Of a stretch of 64,000 nt of DNA, positions 46,280-55,963 are shown piece after piece. The translations under genes and the position numbers were made by a program. The DNA is from Bartonella vinsonii subsp. vinsonii (GTDB lineage: Bacteria > Pseudomonadota > Alphaproteobacteria > Rhizobiales > Rhizobiaceae): contig NZ_CADEAJ010000001.1 of NCBI RefSeq assembly GCF_902825235.1, forward strand, positions 313,096 to 377,095, given 5' to 3'. Each line of letters starts with the position of its first letter. Within the stretch, counting starts at the first letter, position 1. The notes under the pieces were generated by a model, which saw nothing but the letters and a program-made list of their open reading frames with translations, was not told the origin of the DNA and ran no database searches.

Positions 46280-47686
46280 ATGTCTTATGATGTGGTTGTG
46301 ATTGGAGCGGGGCCGGGTGGTTATGTCGCAGCAATAAAAGCGGCGCAACTGGGCCTTAAAACAGCAATTATTGAAAAACGTACAACGTTGGGGGGGACGT
46401 GTCTTAATGTCGGCTGTATTCCTTCTAAAGCATTGCTACATGCTTCAGAAGTGTTTGCTGAAACGCAACATGGCTTTGAAACACTTGGTATTTCTATTGC
46501 AAAATCGAAGCTTAATCTTGATCAAATGATGGCGCATAAAAAAGCTGTTGTTACAGCCAATACCAGTGGTGTCTCTTTCTTGATGAAAAAGAATAAAGTT
46601 GACACTTTTTTTGGTACAGCCAAAATTTTAGCCGCAGGTCAAATTGAAGTTGTTGCTAGGGATGGTAACAAACAAACGATTGCAACGAAGAATATCATTA
46701 TTGCTACGGGTTCAGAAAGTTCGGGCATTCCGGGCGTGAATGTCGAAATCGATGAAAAGGTTGTTGTTTCTTCTACAGGGGCACTTGCTCTTGAGAAAGT
46801 ACCAACGCGTATGATTGTTGTTGGTGCTGGTGTTATTGGTTCAGAGCTTGGTTCAGTTTGGAGTCGTTTGGGCGCTAAAGTTACCATTATTGAATATCTT
46901 AATAAAGTTTTAGGATTAATGGATGGTGAAGTTTCACGACAGTTTCAAAAGATAATGGAAAAACAGGGAATTGAATATAAGACTGGTGCAAAAGTGACAG
47001 CTATTACGCAATCTGGTTCAGGAGCTCAAGTAAGCTTTGAAGCGGTTAAAGGTGGAGAATCTGAAACTTTAGAGGCTGATGTTGTACTCATTGCTACTGG
47101 ACGTTCTCCATATACGGAAGGTCTTGGTTTGGTAGAAGCTGGTGTTAAAGTGGATGAGCGTGGTTTTATTGATATCGATGCGCATTGGCAGACGAATATT
47201 CCAGGAATTTATGCAATTGGTGATGTTGTTAAAGGACCAATGTTGGCGCATAAGGCGGAGGAAGAAGGTGTTGCTGTGGCAGAAATTTTGGCGGGTCAAA
47301 AAGGACATGTTAATTTTGATGTGATCCCTAGTGTTGTCTATACACAACCGGAAATTGCCAGTGTAGGAAAGACAGAAGAAGAACTGAAAGCTGCTGGCAT
47401 TGATTATAATGTTGGTAAGTTTCCTTTCATGGCCAATGGTCGTGCACGCGCGATGCAAAAAAATGATGGGTTTGTTAAAATCCTTGCCGATAAAAAAACA
47501 GATCGGGTTTTGGGTGGACATATTCTTGGATTTGGTGCTGGTGAAATGATCCATGAAATTGCAGTTTTAATGGAATTTGGTGGTTCATCAGAAGATTTAG
47601 GACGTTGTTGCCATGCGCATCCTACTTTATCGGAAGCAGTGCGAGAAGCAGCTTTAGCAACATTTGCTAAACCACTGCATATTTAA
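46280..47686 (+). CDS. lpdA: Dihydrolipoyl dehydrogenase (E3)
   Basis: Reoxidises dihydrolipoyl groups of E2 with FAD and NAD+. The 468-aa product has FAD-binding GAGPGGYVAAIKAAQLG (residues 9-25), redox disulfide GGTCLNVGCIPSKALL (about residues 38-53), NAD-binding GAGVIGSELGSVW and the C-terminal catalytic HAHPTLSE. It closes the sucAB-lpd unit, with a terminator about 90 bases downstream. Confidence 0.95.
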   Translation: MSYDVVVIGAGPGGYVAAIKAAQLGLKTAIIEKRTTLGGTCLNVGCIPSKALLHASEVFAETQHGFETLGISIAKSKLNLDQMMAHKKAVVTANTSGVSFLMKKNKVDTFFGTAKILAAGQIEVVARDGNKQTIATKNIIIATGSESSGIPGVNVEIDEKVVVSSTGALALEKVPTRMIVVGAGVIGSELGSVWSRLGAKVTIIEYLNKVLGLMDGEVSRQFQKIMEKQGIEYKTGAKVTAITQSGSGAQVSFEAVKGGESETLEADVVLIATGRSPYTEGLGLVEAGVKVDERGFIDIDAHWQTNIPGIYAIGDVVKGPMLAHKAEEEGVAVAEILAGQKGHVNFDVIPSVVYTQPEIASVGKTEEELKAAGIDYNVGKFPFMANGRARAMQKNDGFVKILADKKTDRVLGGHILGFGAGEMIHEIAVLMEFGGSSEDLGRCCHAHPTLSEAVREAALATFAKPLHI

Positions 47687-47777
47687 CTCTCTAGATGCGA
47701 TTTTTCATGCTCTGTAACTCTTTCTGAAAAAGGCTAAGATACATTTTTGTAAATTTATGTGTTGGGGATTTATGCAA

Positions 47778-47811
47778 AAACCGTCCTTTTCAAGGGACGG
47801 TTTTTCTGTAT
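47778..47811 (+). terminator. Rho-independent terminator after lpdA (possibly bidirectional)
   Basis: AAAAACCGTCC (47778-47788) pairs with GGACGGTTTTT (47797-47807) around an 8-base loop, with T runs on the 3' side and A runs on the 5' side. It can serve lpdA and also the convergent carboxynorspermidine synthase gene. Confidence 0.85.
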
Positions 47812-47835
47812 TTGTTTCTGGTAGTGGAAATAGGT

Positions 47836-49074
47836 TTAGAATTGTAACTTTTTCTCTTCTTGTTGTTCTCTTATCCAAGTTGAAAGCCCCATATGATCAA
47901 GATATTTGAGGAAAGGGCGTGAGGGTAATTCTTCTACATTGACCATGGTTTTAACATCCCATTCTCCGGTGGCAATAAGAAGAGCGGCAACAGCTGCTGG
48001 TACACCAGCTGTGTAAGAAATGCCTTGTGCACCGGTTTCATGAAAAGCTTGTTTATGATCAGCGATATTATAGATAAAAACTTCTCTTGGCTTTCCATCT
48101 TTTTCGCCTTTAATAAGGTCTCCAATACAGGTTTTTCCTGTATAGTTTGGTGCTAAAGAAGCGGGATCTGGTAAGACGGCTTTCACCACTTTTAAAGGAA
48201 TAACCTCTTGACCCTCTGCTGTTTTTATGGGCTGTTCGGATAAAAGTCCAAGATTTTTCAAAACGTTAAAAACAGTGATGTAATGTTCACTAAATCCCAT
48301 CCAGAAGCGAATATTTTCAACATCGAGATTTTTAGATAATGAATGAATTTCATCATGCCCTGTCATATAAGCTTTTTGTTTTCCCACAACGGGAAGATCC
48401 CATTCGTGGCTAATTTCAAACATTTGATTAGAAACCCATTTTTTATTTTGCCAAGACCATACTTTTCCCGTAAATTCTCGGAAGTTAATTTCTGGATCAA
48501 AATTTGTGGCAAACCAATGTCCATGGTTTCCGGCATTAATATCGATAATATCAATATCGGTGATTTTATCAAAGTAACATTCACGCGCTAACGCTGCATA
48601 GGCATTTACAACGCCTGGGTCAAAGCCTGCACCTAAAATAGCTGTTATACCAGCCTTTTCACATTCTTGACGTCTAGGCCATTCATAATTGCCATACCAA
48701 GGAGGTGTTTCACAAATTTTCAAAGGGTCTTCATGAATTGCAGTATCGATATAAGCACATTTTGTTTCGATACAAGCCGAAAGAACAGACATGTTAAGAA
48801 AAGCCGATCCAACATTGATGACAATTTCACATTTTGTTTTTTGGATGAGTTTTATGGTCTCTTCTACATTCATTGCATTGAGCATATGCCCCTTAAGAAC
48901 ACGCTGTTCTTTCATTGTGTTTTTTTCTTTAATGGAAGCAATGATAGCTTCACATTTTTTGAGTGTTCGTGAAGCAATATGAATGTCACCGAGAATATCG
49001 TTGTTTTGAGCACATTTGTGTGCGACAACTTGTGCAACACCTCCAGCACCAATAATGAGAATATTTTTCTTCAT
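47836..49074 (-). CDS. Carboxynorspermidine/carboxyspermidine dehydrogenase (saccharopine dehydrogenase family)
   Basis: Predicted to condense a diamine with aspartate semialdehyde and reduce the product, giving carboxy(nor)spermidine. The 412-aa protein opens with NAD(P)-binding IIGAGGVAQVVAHKCAQN (about residues 6-23). ILGAGFDPGVVNAYAALA (about 145) and INAGNHGHWFATNFDPEINFREF (first part about 188) are blocks of the CASDH group rather than lysine-pathway saccharopine dehydrogenase. The gene beside it encodes the matching decarboxylase. The amine substrate (putrescine or diaminopropane) cannot be told by eye. Confidence 0.85.
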   Translation of the reverse strand: MKKNILIIGAGGVAQVVAHKCAQNNDILGDIHIASRTLKKCEAIIASIKEKNTMKEQRVLKGHMLNAMNVEETIKLIQKTKCEIVINVGSAFLNMSVLSACIETKCAYIDTAIHEDPLKICETPPWYGNYEWPRRQECEKAGITAILGAGFDPGVVNAYAALARECYFDKITDIDIIDINAGNHGHWFATNFDPEINFREFTGKVWSWQNKKWVSNQMFEISHEWDLPVVGKQKAYMTGHDEIHSLSKNLDVENIRFWMGFSEHYITVFNVLKNLGLLSEQPIKTAEGQEVIPLKVVKAVLPDPASLAPNYTGKTCIGDLIKGEKDGKPREVFIYNIADHKQAFHETGAQGISYTAGVPAAVAALLIATGEWDVKTMVNVEELPSRPFLKYLDHMGLSTWIREQQEEKKLQF

Positions 49075-49131
49075 TGTAGATTCGTTTCCTTTTTAACACT
49101 GTTGTATGACGTTTCTTGAACGGTTATTTTT

Positions 49132-50229
49132 TTATGAAAGACTTTTCAGATAGTCATTATAGCTAAATTGGCGTTGAACTGTTAGTGTACCATCAAATTC
49201 TTTAATAACAATGGCGGGCATTGCAACACCATTAAACCAATTCTTCTTAACCATTGTATAGCCTGCTGCATCTTGAAACGATAATCTATCACCTACTTTA
49301 AGGGGTTCTGGAAAATGAAATGTTCCAAAAATATCACCGGCAAGACAGGATTTTCCACAGACCATAATTTCATAAGGGCCCTGATTGGGCTCTAATTTGG
49401 CATTTTCACGATAAATGAGAAGATCAAGCATATGGGCTTCAATTGAGCTATCAACGATAGCGAGTTTTTTTTCATTATATAACGTATCAAGAACACTTAC
49501 TTCTAGTGTGGTGCTTTTTGTTATAGCGGCTTCTCCTGGTTCTAGAAAAATGGTGACACCATAGGTTCTTGAAAAATGTTTTAAACGTTTTGCAAAAGTT
49601 TCTAGAGGATAATTTTCAGCTGTAAAATGAATTCCACCACCAAGGCTTATCCAGTCAACAGCAGCGAAAAGTTCTGCGAATTTTTCTTCCATATAATTTA
49701 GCATTTGATTAAAAAGATTAAAATCAGCATTTTCGCAATTATTATGAATCATGAGCCCATTGATAAGGGGCAAAACTTCTTTGATAGCACTTTTATTGGC
49801 TTCTCCTAAGCGGCTAAAAGGGCGAGAAGGGTTGGCAAGATCAAAGTTGGATGCGCTGATTCCTGGATTTAATCTGAGCCCTCGTTGAATGGTTTTTGTT
49901 TTATCAGCAAAGCGTTGAAGTTGTTGTATGGAATTAAAAATAATTTTGTCTGCATAACCACATGCTTCATCAATCTCATGATCTGCCCAAGCAACCGAAT
50001 AAGCATGGGTTTCTTTGCCGAATTTTTCTCTTCCCAAACGCAGTTCATAAAGGGATGATGATGTGGTTCCATCCATGAACTCAGACATTAAATCAAAAAC
50101 ACTCCATGTCGCAAAACATTTCAAAGCAAGCAGAATTTTTGCTCCAGATATTTCGCGTAAGCGCGTGATAATTTCCATATTTTTTACGAGTTCAGATTTA
50201 TCTATAAGATAATAGGGAGTTCTTATCAT
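49132..50229 (-). CDS. nspC: Carboxynorspermidine/carboxyspermidine decarboxylase
   Basis: PLP enzyme of the alanine-racemase-like fold III that removes the carboxyl group to give (nor)spermidine. The 365-aa product has the PLP Lys in KILLALKCFATWSV (about residues 30-43). RLNPGISASNFDLANP, SLGGGIHFT and EPGEAAITKS (PLP phosphate region) fit NspC. The Cys in CGKSCLAGDIFG (about residue 285) is the conserved catalytic Cys at the dimer interface. It lies 57 bases upstream of the dehydrogenase gene on the same strand, forming a two-gene unit. Confidence 0.9.
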   Translation of the reverse strand: MIRTPYYLIDKSELVKNMEIITRLREISGAKILLALKCFATWSVFDLMSEFMDGTTSSSLYELRLGREKFGKETHAYSVAWADHEIDEACGYADKIIFNSIQQLQRFADKTKTIQRGLRLNPGISASNFDLANPSRPFSRLGEANKSAIKEVLPLINGLMIHNNCENADFNLFNQMLNYMEEKFAELFAAVDWISLGGGIHFTAENYPLETFAKRLKHFSRTYGVTIFLEPGEAAITKSTTLEVSVLDTLYNEKKLAIVDSSIEAHMLDLLIYRENAKLEPNQGPYEIMVCGKSCLAGDIFGTFHFPEPLKVGDRLSFQDAAGYTMVKKNWFNGVAMPAIVIKEFDGTLTVQRQFSYNDYLKSLS

Positions 50230-50386
50230 TGTTTATCCATTCTCTTTTGAAGGATCTTATTACCAAGACTAACGTTTAATACAAAGAGCAACAGAATGTC
50301 TCAAAAAAAAAGAGGTCTGTTTTTCTTTAGCAGTAGAAAAATTTTCTGTAACTGCGTTTTGGTTTTGTAATGATGAGATTTGCGTT

Positions 50387-50836
50387 ATGTATGTGAAAAA
50401 AAAATTATATTATGCTTTAGCTCTTATATTCGTTAGTGGTTTTTTCATTATAACAGTTAACGTTGTTTATTGGGGGGAAAATAAGAGTGATGTTGAAGCC
50501 AAAGTGGCTCCTCAGGTTTTTGTTCAAGAAAGTACGATGCCTCTGGTTTTTACGGGACGTAGAGAACTTAACGGTTTTAAAGGGTATCATAATTATCGGC
50601 GTGGTTATCGTAAGTATAGAGATAATTGGTGGTATCCTGAAGCGGCCTTTGTTGTATTGCCACATCTAAATACAAAACACACGCTCTTGAAAGGTATATC
50701 AGATGCGAAAAAACTGCCTCAAGAGCATATTGAATCTTGTCGTGCGCGTTATCGCTCTTATAATAAAAATGATAACAGTTATCAACCTTTTTATGGGCCT
50801 CGTAAGCAGTGTCTTTCGCGCTTTTTAAAAGGGTAG
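50387..50836 (+). CDS. BA14K-like membrane-anchored protein
   Basis: A 149-aa protein with an N-terminal hydrophobic segment (about residues 7-29) that is either an uncleaved anchor or a signal. A basic, Tyr/Arg-rich middle follows (KGYHNYRRGYRKYRDNWWYP, about residues 65-84). The C-terminal CRARYRSYNKNDNSYQPFYG and KQC match the BA14K family pattern CxxRYRSYdxxxxTYxxxxGxxxxC. BA14K is an immunoreactive protein of Brucella with lectin-like reports. It is alone between nspC and the mrp operon. Function here is unknown. Confidence 0.65.
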   Translation: MYVKKKLYYALALIFVSGFFIITVNVVYWGENKSDVEAKVAPQVFVQESTMPLVFTGRRELNGFKGYHNYRRGYRKYRDNWWYPEAAFVVLPHLNTKHTLLKGISDAKKLPQEHIESCRARYRSYNKNDNSYQPFYGPRKQCLSRFLKG

Positions 50837-51078
50837 AAGTTGTTAAATGTAAAAAATTTCTGTCGAATCTTGTCGTATTCGTTCTTATTTTAAAATTAAA
50901 GAGGGAATTTATATGATGCGTATTTTTTCGCGCAACAGTTGTTTTTTAAAAATTTTAAGTGCTTTTAAGTTTTATTAAATCTTATTATCGTAAGTGCGAG
51001 ATGAGGGGGTGACAATATAAATTATAAATTTTTATTTTGTTTATGACAAAATATTAAGGACAGTAGGGAGCTTAAAGA

Positions 51079-54000
51079 ATGACAATACGGGAAGCAATGT
51101 TGATATTGCTCGTTTTGCTCCCCTTTGGTGGAAGTGCTGTGATTGGTTTCTTTCGTTCGACGGCAAAAAATAATGAAGCATGGTTTGCTGGGATTGTTGC
51201 ACTTTTCTGTCTTCTTTTTACAATAATGCTTTATCCAGTGGTACATGGAAACCATGTGGTACGTTTAGATATTTCATGGCTTTCAGAGTGGGGCGTTGAT
51301 TTGATTCTCCGTATGGATGGTTTATCGTGGCTTTTTTGCTTGCTCATTACAGGAATTGGACTGCTTATTGTTGTCTACGCACGTTATTATATAGATCCAG
51401 CGGATTCTGTACCGCGTTTTTTTTCTTTTTTCCTGGCTTTTATGGGATCAATGATGGGAATAGTCTTGTCAGGAAATCTCGTATTTTTGGTTGTTTTTTG
51501 GGAACTCACTAGTATTTTTTCTTTTCTATTGATTGGTTATTGGTATCACAATGCAAGTGCGCGTGAGGGAGCGCGTATGGCTTTAACGATCACAGGTTTT
51601 GGTGGTTTTGCTCTTTTTATTGGAGTTTTATTGATTGGGTTCATCATTGGCAGTTTTGATTTGGATAAGGTATTGCAGTCTGGAGATATGATCCGGTCAA
51701 GTCCTTTTTATAACCCTGTTCTTATTTGTATTTTATTGGGAGGATTAACAAAGAGTGCACAGTTTCCTTTTCATTTTTGGTTGCCCAATGCCATGGCTGC
51801 TCCAACACCCGTATCGTCTTATTTGCATTCGGCGACAATGGTGAAAGCAGGATTGTTTTTGCTTGTTCGTTTATGGCCTGTACTTTCTGGGACAGAATCT
51901 TGGTTTTGGCTTGTTGGCTTTTCAGGTCTCTCAACCCTTTTGCTTGGTGCCTACTTTTCCATGTTTCAGCAAGACTTAAAAGGATTGCTTGCTTACTCAA
52001 CGATTAGTCATCTTGGATTGATTACCACTCTTTTAAGCCTTGGTAGCCCGCTTGCATGTGTTGCAGCAATTTTTCATATGGCCAATCATGCTACTTTTAA
52101 AGCTTCTTTATTTATGGCTGCTGGCATTATTGATCATGAGACAGGAACACGTGATATGCGTAAACTGACAGGTCTTTATCGTTTTATGCCTATTACAGCA
52201 ACTCTTGCTTTAGTGGCAAGTGCGGCAATGGCTGGAGTTCCTTTGTTAAATGGTTTTTTATCGAAAGAGATGTTTTTTGCTGAAGCAGTTGAAATGCATA
52301 TGGATTCATGGCTCGATTGGATTGCACCTTATGTAGCGACACTGGCGAGCTTGTTTAGTGTGACTTATTCTATACGCTTTATTCATGGTGTTTTTTGGGG
52401 ACCAAAACCTCTTAATTTACCCAAAACACCACATGAACCACCGCATTTTATGCGTTTACCAATGGAGCTTTTGGTCTTTATTTGTTTAGCAGTTGGTATT
52501 TTTCCGAATGTAACAATAGGGCCTATTTTGGATAATGCAGTTTTGTCTGTTTTAGGACCAATGACAGTTCCTTATAGCTTAGCTGTTTGGCATGGAATTA
52601 ATACCCCGTTAATGATGAGTTTGGTGGCTTTATTAGGGGGCGGATTGCTCTATGCTGTCGGGCATCGTTATTTTTTATCTTGTGATGATGGGCCTCCGTT
52701 CTTTCGTCACTTGAAAGGACCACGTATTTTTGAACGCGTTCTTGTGATTGTTTCTTGGAAATGGGCGCGTACTGTGGAATCTATTTTATCAACACGCCGT
52801 TTGCAAATACAGTTGCACTGGATTTTTGGGGTGTGTTTTGTCTTTGTTGGTTTTTTGCTTTGGTGCGATGGTTTAATTACAGCAGGTTCTTTACCGCTTT
52901 TTCCACTTGATATTCCTTTTCTTGCTCTTTGGTTGGTGGGCGGATTGTGCGCACTTTTAGTTGCTTGGCAGGCGAAGTTTCATCGCCTTGCTTCACTTAT
53001 GCTGTTGGGGGGAGCCGGTTTGATGACTTGTGCAACCTTTTTATGGCTCTCTGCACCTGATTTGGCAATAACACAATTGGTTGTTGAAGTGGTAACAACC
53101 GTCTTGTTATTGCTTGGTTTGCGGTGGTTGCCTAAACGTTTGTATAATCCTGCTCCAACTTCTGTTCATTTTTTTGTGCGTTTGCGTCGTATGCGTGATT
53201 TCTTTATAGCTCTTGTCGGAGGTGCAGGGGTAGCGTGGCTCTCCTTTGCCATGATGACACGTCCTCAAGGGACAACAATTTCTGATTTTTTTCTGACAAA
53301 TGCTTATTCTGCTGCAGGTGGTCGCAATGTTGTGAATGTGTTGTTGGTTGATTTTCGTGGTTTTGATACCATGGGAGAAATTGTCGTTTTGGGTATTGTT
53401 TCACTCACTGTTTTTGCTCTTTTACGGCGGTTTCGTCCTGCTCCTGAAAGTATTGATGCGCCTTTTCAACAACGTGTTCAAAAAGCTTTTGATATGGAAC
53501 AGCCTGATCGGGATGTGGGGGATACAGTATTGAATTATCTCACTATTCCTGCCGTTATGATGGGGTGGCTCTTTCCGGTTATTATCGCTTTTTCGGTTTA
53601 TTTATTTCTGCGGGGGCATGATTTTCCAGGAGGCGGGTTTGTCGGTGGCGTGACGTTAGCGATAGGTTTTATTTTGCAATATCTTGCTCGTGATATTCGT
53701 TGGGTGGAAAGCCGTTTGAGGGTTTTACCTTTGCGTTGGATGGGGTTTGGCTTACTATTGTCAGTTGCTACGGGAGGGGGGGCTTTGTTGGTTGGCTATC
53801 CTTTTTTAACCTCCTTTTTTCAATATACTGATCTTCCGTTGATTGGTAAGATTCCTGTAGCATCTGCTTTTTTATTTGATTGTGGTATATTTTGTCTTGT
53901 GTTTGGAGCAACTGTTCTCATTTTAATTGCACTTGCACACCAGTCCATTCGTAGTTACCGAATCGGTAAGAAACCTCTTTTAAAAGAGAAGGAGGATTAA
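51079..54000 (+). CDS. mrpA: Na+(K+)/H+ antiporter subunit A, fused A/B type (MrpA/PhaAB)
   Basis: Largest membrane subunit of the multi-subunit Mrp/Pha cation/proton antiporter, related to NuoL/ND5 of complex I. The 973-aa product has an N-terminal proton-channel domain of about 14 spans with SAQFPFHFWLPNAMAAPTPVSSYLHSATMVKAG (its first part about residue 228), and an MrpA-specific extension. A C-terminal MnhB domain (YLFLRGHDFPGGGFVGGV, about residue 846) follows. This A/B fusion is the rhizobial PhaAB arrangement, explaining why no separate B gene exists. First of six overlapping genes. Confidence 0.94.
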   Translation: MTIREAMLILLVLLPFGGSAVIGFFRSTAKNNEAWFAGIVALFCLLFTIMLYPVVHGNHVVRLDISWLSEWGVDLILRMDGLSWLFCLLITGIGLLIVVYARYYIDPADSVPRFFSFFLAFMGSMMGIVLSGNLVFLVVFWELTSIFSFLLIGYWYHNASAREGARMALTITGFGGFALFIGVLLIGFIIGSFDLDKVLQSGDMIRSSPFYNPVLICILLGGLTKSAQFPFHFWLPNAMAAPTPVSSYLHSATMVKAGLFLLVRLWPVLSGTESWFWLVGFSGLSTLLLGAYFSMFQQDLKGLLAYSTISHLGLITTLLSLGSPLACVAAIFHMANHATFKASLFMAAGIIDHETGTRDMRKLTGLYRFMPITATLALVASAAMAGVPLLNGFLSKEMFFAEAVEMHMDSWLDWIAPYVATLASLFSVTYSIRFIHGVFWGPKPLNLPKTPHEPPHFMRLPMELLVFICLAVGIFPNVTIGPILDNAVLSVLGPMTVPYSLAVWHGINTPLMMSLVALLGGGLLYAVGHRYFLSCDDGPPFFRHLKGPRIFERVLVIVSWKWARTVESILSTRRLQIQLHWIFGVCFVFVGFLLWCDGLITAGSLPLFPLDIPFLALWLVGGLCALLVAWQAKFHRLASLMLLGGAGLMTCATFLWLSAPDLAITQLVVEVVTTVLLLLGLRWLPKRLYNPAPTSVHFFVRLRRMRDFFIALVGGAGVAWLSFAMMTRPQGTTISDFFLTNAYSAAGGRNVVNVLLVDFRGFDTMGEIVVLGIVSLTVFALLRRFRPAPESIDAPFQQRVQKAFDMEQPDRDVGDTVLNYLTIPAVMMGWLFPVIIAFSVYLFLRGHDFPGGGFVGGVTLAIGFILQYLARDIRWVESRLRVLPLRWMGFGLLLSVATGGGALLVGYPFLTSFFQYTDLPLIGKIPVASAFLFDCGIFCLVFGATVLILIALAHQSIRSYRIGKKPLLKEKED

Positions 54001-54341
54001 TGGAAATTATTCTTTCTTTGGGTATTGGTGTTCTTGTTGGATCAGGTATTTGGCTGGTTTTACGTCCACGAACTTTTCAGGTCATTCTTGGGTTATCTTT
54101 GATTTCCTATGGTATTAATCTTTTTATGTTTTCAATGAGTAGACCACGTAGCAATGCTGCACCGATTGTTGATCCTTCCACTCTGATCAATCCAGAGAAT
54201 TATGTTGATCCTCTTCCGCAAGCGTTGGTTTTGACGGCAATTGTGATTGGTTTTGCAACAACGGCTTTATTTTTGGTGATTCTCCTCGTTTCACGTGGAT
54301 TAACAGGCTCAGATCACGTTGATGGACGTGAGGTGCAATGA
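54000..54341 (+). CDS. mrpC: Antiporter subunit C (MrpC/PhaC, NuoK-like)
   Basis: A 113-aa protein with three hydrophobic spans, homologous to NuoK. LVLRPRTFQVILGLSLISYGINLFMF (first part about residues 20-39) and DPLPQALVLTAIVIGFATTALFLV carry the family's conserved features. Its start shares a base with the mrpA stop and its stop overlaps the mrpD start (ATGA), so stoichiometry is probably set by coupling. Confidence 0.93.
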   Translation: MEIILSLGIGVLVGSGIWLVLRPRTFQVILGLSLISYGINLFMFSMSRPRSNAAPIVDPSTLINPENYVDPLPQALVLTAIVIGFATTALFLVILLVSRGLTGSDHVDGREVQ

Positions 54342-55963
54342 TGAAATCCTGCATGCAGCACCTTCTTATTTTGCCTATTCTTTTACCATTAAGCACTGGA
54401 GCACTCCTTCTCTTTTATGATGAACGGCGTTCAAAACTTAAATCTCTCATCAGTCTTTTTTCTGCGGGATTGTTGGTTATTATTGCGGTTTTGTTGATTG
54501 TGCGTGCTCTTGAAGTTACGCCGGCTTCGGAGGTTTATCGGCTTGGCAATTGGCCTTCTCCCTTCGGAATTGTTTTAGTTCTTGATCGTTTAAGCGCTAT
54601 GATGCTTTTGCTTTCTAGTTTGTTGATGATGAGCGCGTTGGTTTTTGCACAGGCGCATTGGTACAAAGCGGGTCCTCATTTTCAGTCACTGATGCAATTT
54701 TTCATGGTTGGAATAAACGGTGCTTTTTTGACAGGTGATTTATTCAATTTATTTGTGTTTTTTGAAGTGATGTTAACAGCTTCTTATGGGCTAGCATTGC
54801 ATGGTTCTGGTCAGTTACGTGTGCGTGCAGGGTTGCATTATGTTGTGGTTAACCTTGTAGCTTCGCTCTTTTTTTTACTTGGTACGGCACTCATTTATGG
54901 AGTCGTTGGTACCCTTAATATGGCCGATTTGGCTGTAAAAATGAAACATATAGCTTCTGGCGATATTGTTTTATTCGAAATAGGTGCTGCGCTTTTGGGT
55001 ATTGCCTTTTTACTCAAAGCGGGTATGTGGCCACTTAATTTTTGGTTGATGCCAACTTACAGCGCAGCAGCAGCTCCCGTGGGGGCATCGTTTGCACTTT
55101 TGAGTAAGGTGGGTATTTATATTATTTTACGTTTAACATTGCTCTGTTTTAGCCCTGAAAGTGGATATTTTAGCCATTTTGGTCATATGGTTTTGTTTTA
55201 TGGTGGGCTTGCTACTATGGCTTTTGGTTTTATTGGGGTCTTGGCTAGCCAAGTTTTGGTGCGTTTGGCAGCTTATAGTGTTCTTGTCTCTTCCGGTACA
55301 TTGTTGGCAGCAATTGGTATTGGCAGTACAGAGCTTATAGCAGGGGCACTCTTTTATATTGTTTCTTCAACTTTAGCTCTTGGCGCTTTTTTTCTTTTGG
55401 TAGAGCTTGTTGAACGCTGTCAGGATGTGGCTGCGAATGTTTTGACTGTTACAATGGAAGTATATGGTGATGATGAAGAGGAGGAAGACGATGAAGTCGG
55501 CACTTATTTGCCAGTAACTTTGGCAATTCTTGGGGCTTGTTTTGGTCTTTGTGCTATTTTGATTATTGGTCTTCCACCTTTTTCAGGTTTCGTTGCAAAA
55601 CTTATGATGTTCTTGGCAATTTTAAACCACATTAAGGAGGATTTATCTGCTTCTCTACCGGTTTATCATGATTGGCTCTTTATGATTTTTGTTACCCTCT
55701 CTGGTTTTGCAGCTCTAATTGCTCTTACACGAACGGGTATCCATACTTTTTGGGTCTCTCTTGAAGAGAGGATTCCGCGTGTGCAGGTGATTGAATTTGC
55801 ACCTATTGTTGTTCTTCTTGTTTTGTGTTTTCTTATAACAATTGTTGCTGCTCCTGTTGGTCATTATATGGCTGAAACAGCTAAAACTTTATATGAGCCT
55901 CAAAATTACATTGGAAGTGTTTTAGATGATTTTTCTCTCAAAAAGAGGGAGATAAAACGATGA
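54338..55963 (+). CDS. mrpD: Antiporter subunit D (MrpD/PhaD, NuoN-like)
   Basis: A 541-aa polytopic proton-channel subunit related to NuoM/NuoN. About 14 hydrophobic spans are visible. GDLFNLFVFFEVMLTASYGL (about residues 129-148) and LKAGMWPLNFWLMPTYSAAAAPVGA (first part about 226) are core motifs. An acidic loop DDEEEEDDE near residue 380 is unusual but lies in a variable region. Overlaps mrpC and mrpE by four bases. Confidence 0.93.
   Translation: MMKSCMQHLLILPILLPLSTGALLLFYDERRSKLKSLISLFSAGLLVIIAVLLIVRALEVTPASEVYRLGNWPSPFGIVLVLDRLSAMMLLLSSLLMMSALVFAQAHWYKAGPHFQSLMQFFMVGINGAFLTGDLFNLFVFFEVMLTASYGLALHGSGQLRVRAGLHYVVVNLVASLFFLLGTALIYGVVGTLNMADLAVKMKHIASGDIVLFEIGAALLGIAFLLKAGMWPLNFWLMPTYSAAAAPVGASFALLSKVGIYIILRLTLLCFSPESGYFSHFGHMVLFYGGLATMAFGFIGVLASQVLVRLAAYSVLVSSGTLLAAIGIGSTELIAGALFYIVSSTLALGAFFLLVELVERCQDVAANVLTVTMEVYGDDEEEEDDEVGTYLPVTLAILGACFGLCAILIIGLPPFSGFVAKLMMFLAILNHIKEDLSASLPVYHDWLFMIFVTLSGFAALIALTRTGIHTFWVSLEERIPRVQVIEFAPIVVLLVLCFLITIVAAPVGHYMAETAKTLYEPQNYIGSVLDDFSLKKREIKR

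Noticed and set aside
47069..47554. 161-codon frame antisense to lpdA
   Set aside because: Shadow of the lpdA codons; Cys/His/Asn-rich translation typical of antisense frames.
50913..50978. 21-codon frame (MMRIFSRNSCFLKILSAFKFY) with AGAGGGA upstream, before the mrp operon
   Set aside because: Too short to support; could be the stump of a lost gene, but no remnant follows.
54288..54301. GTTTCACGTGGATT, a partial parS match in mrpC
   Set aside because: Three mismatches to the palindrome in the right half; too weak beside the other sites.
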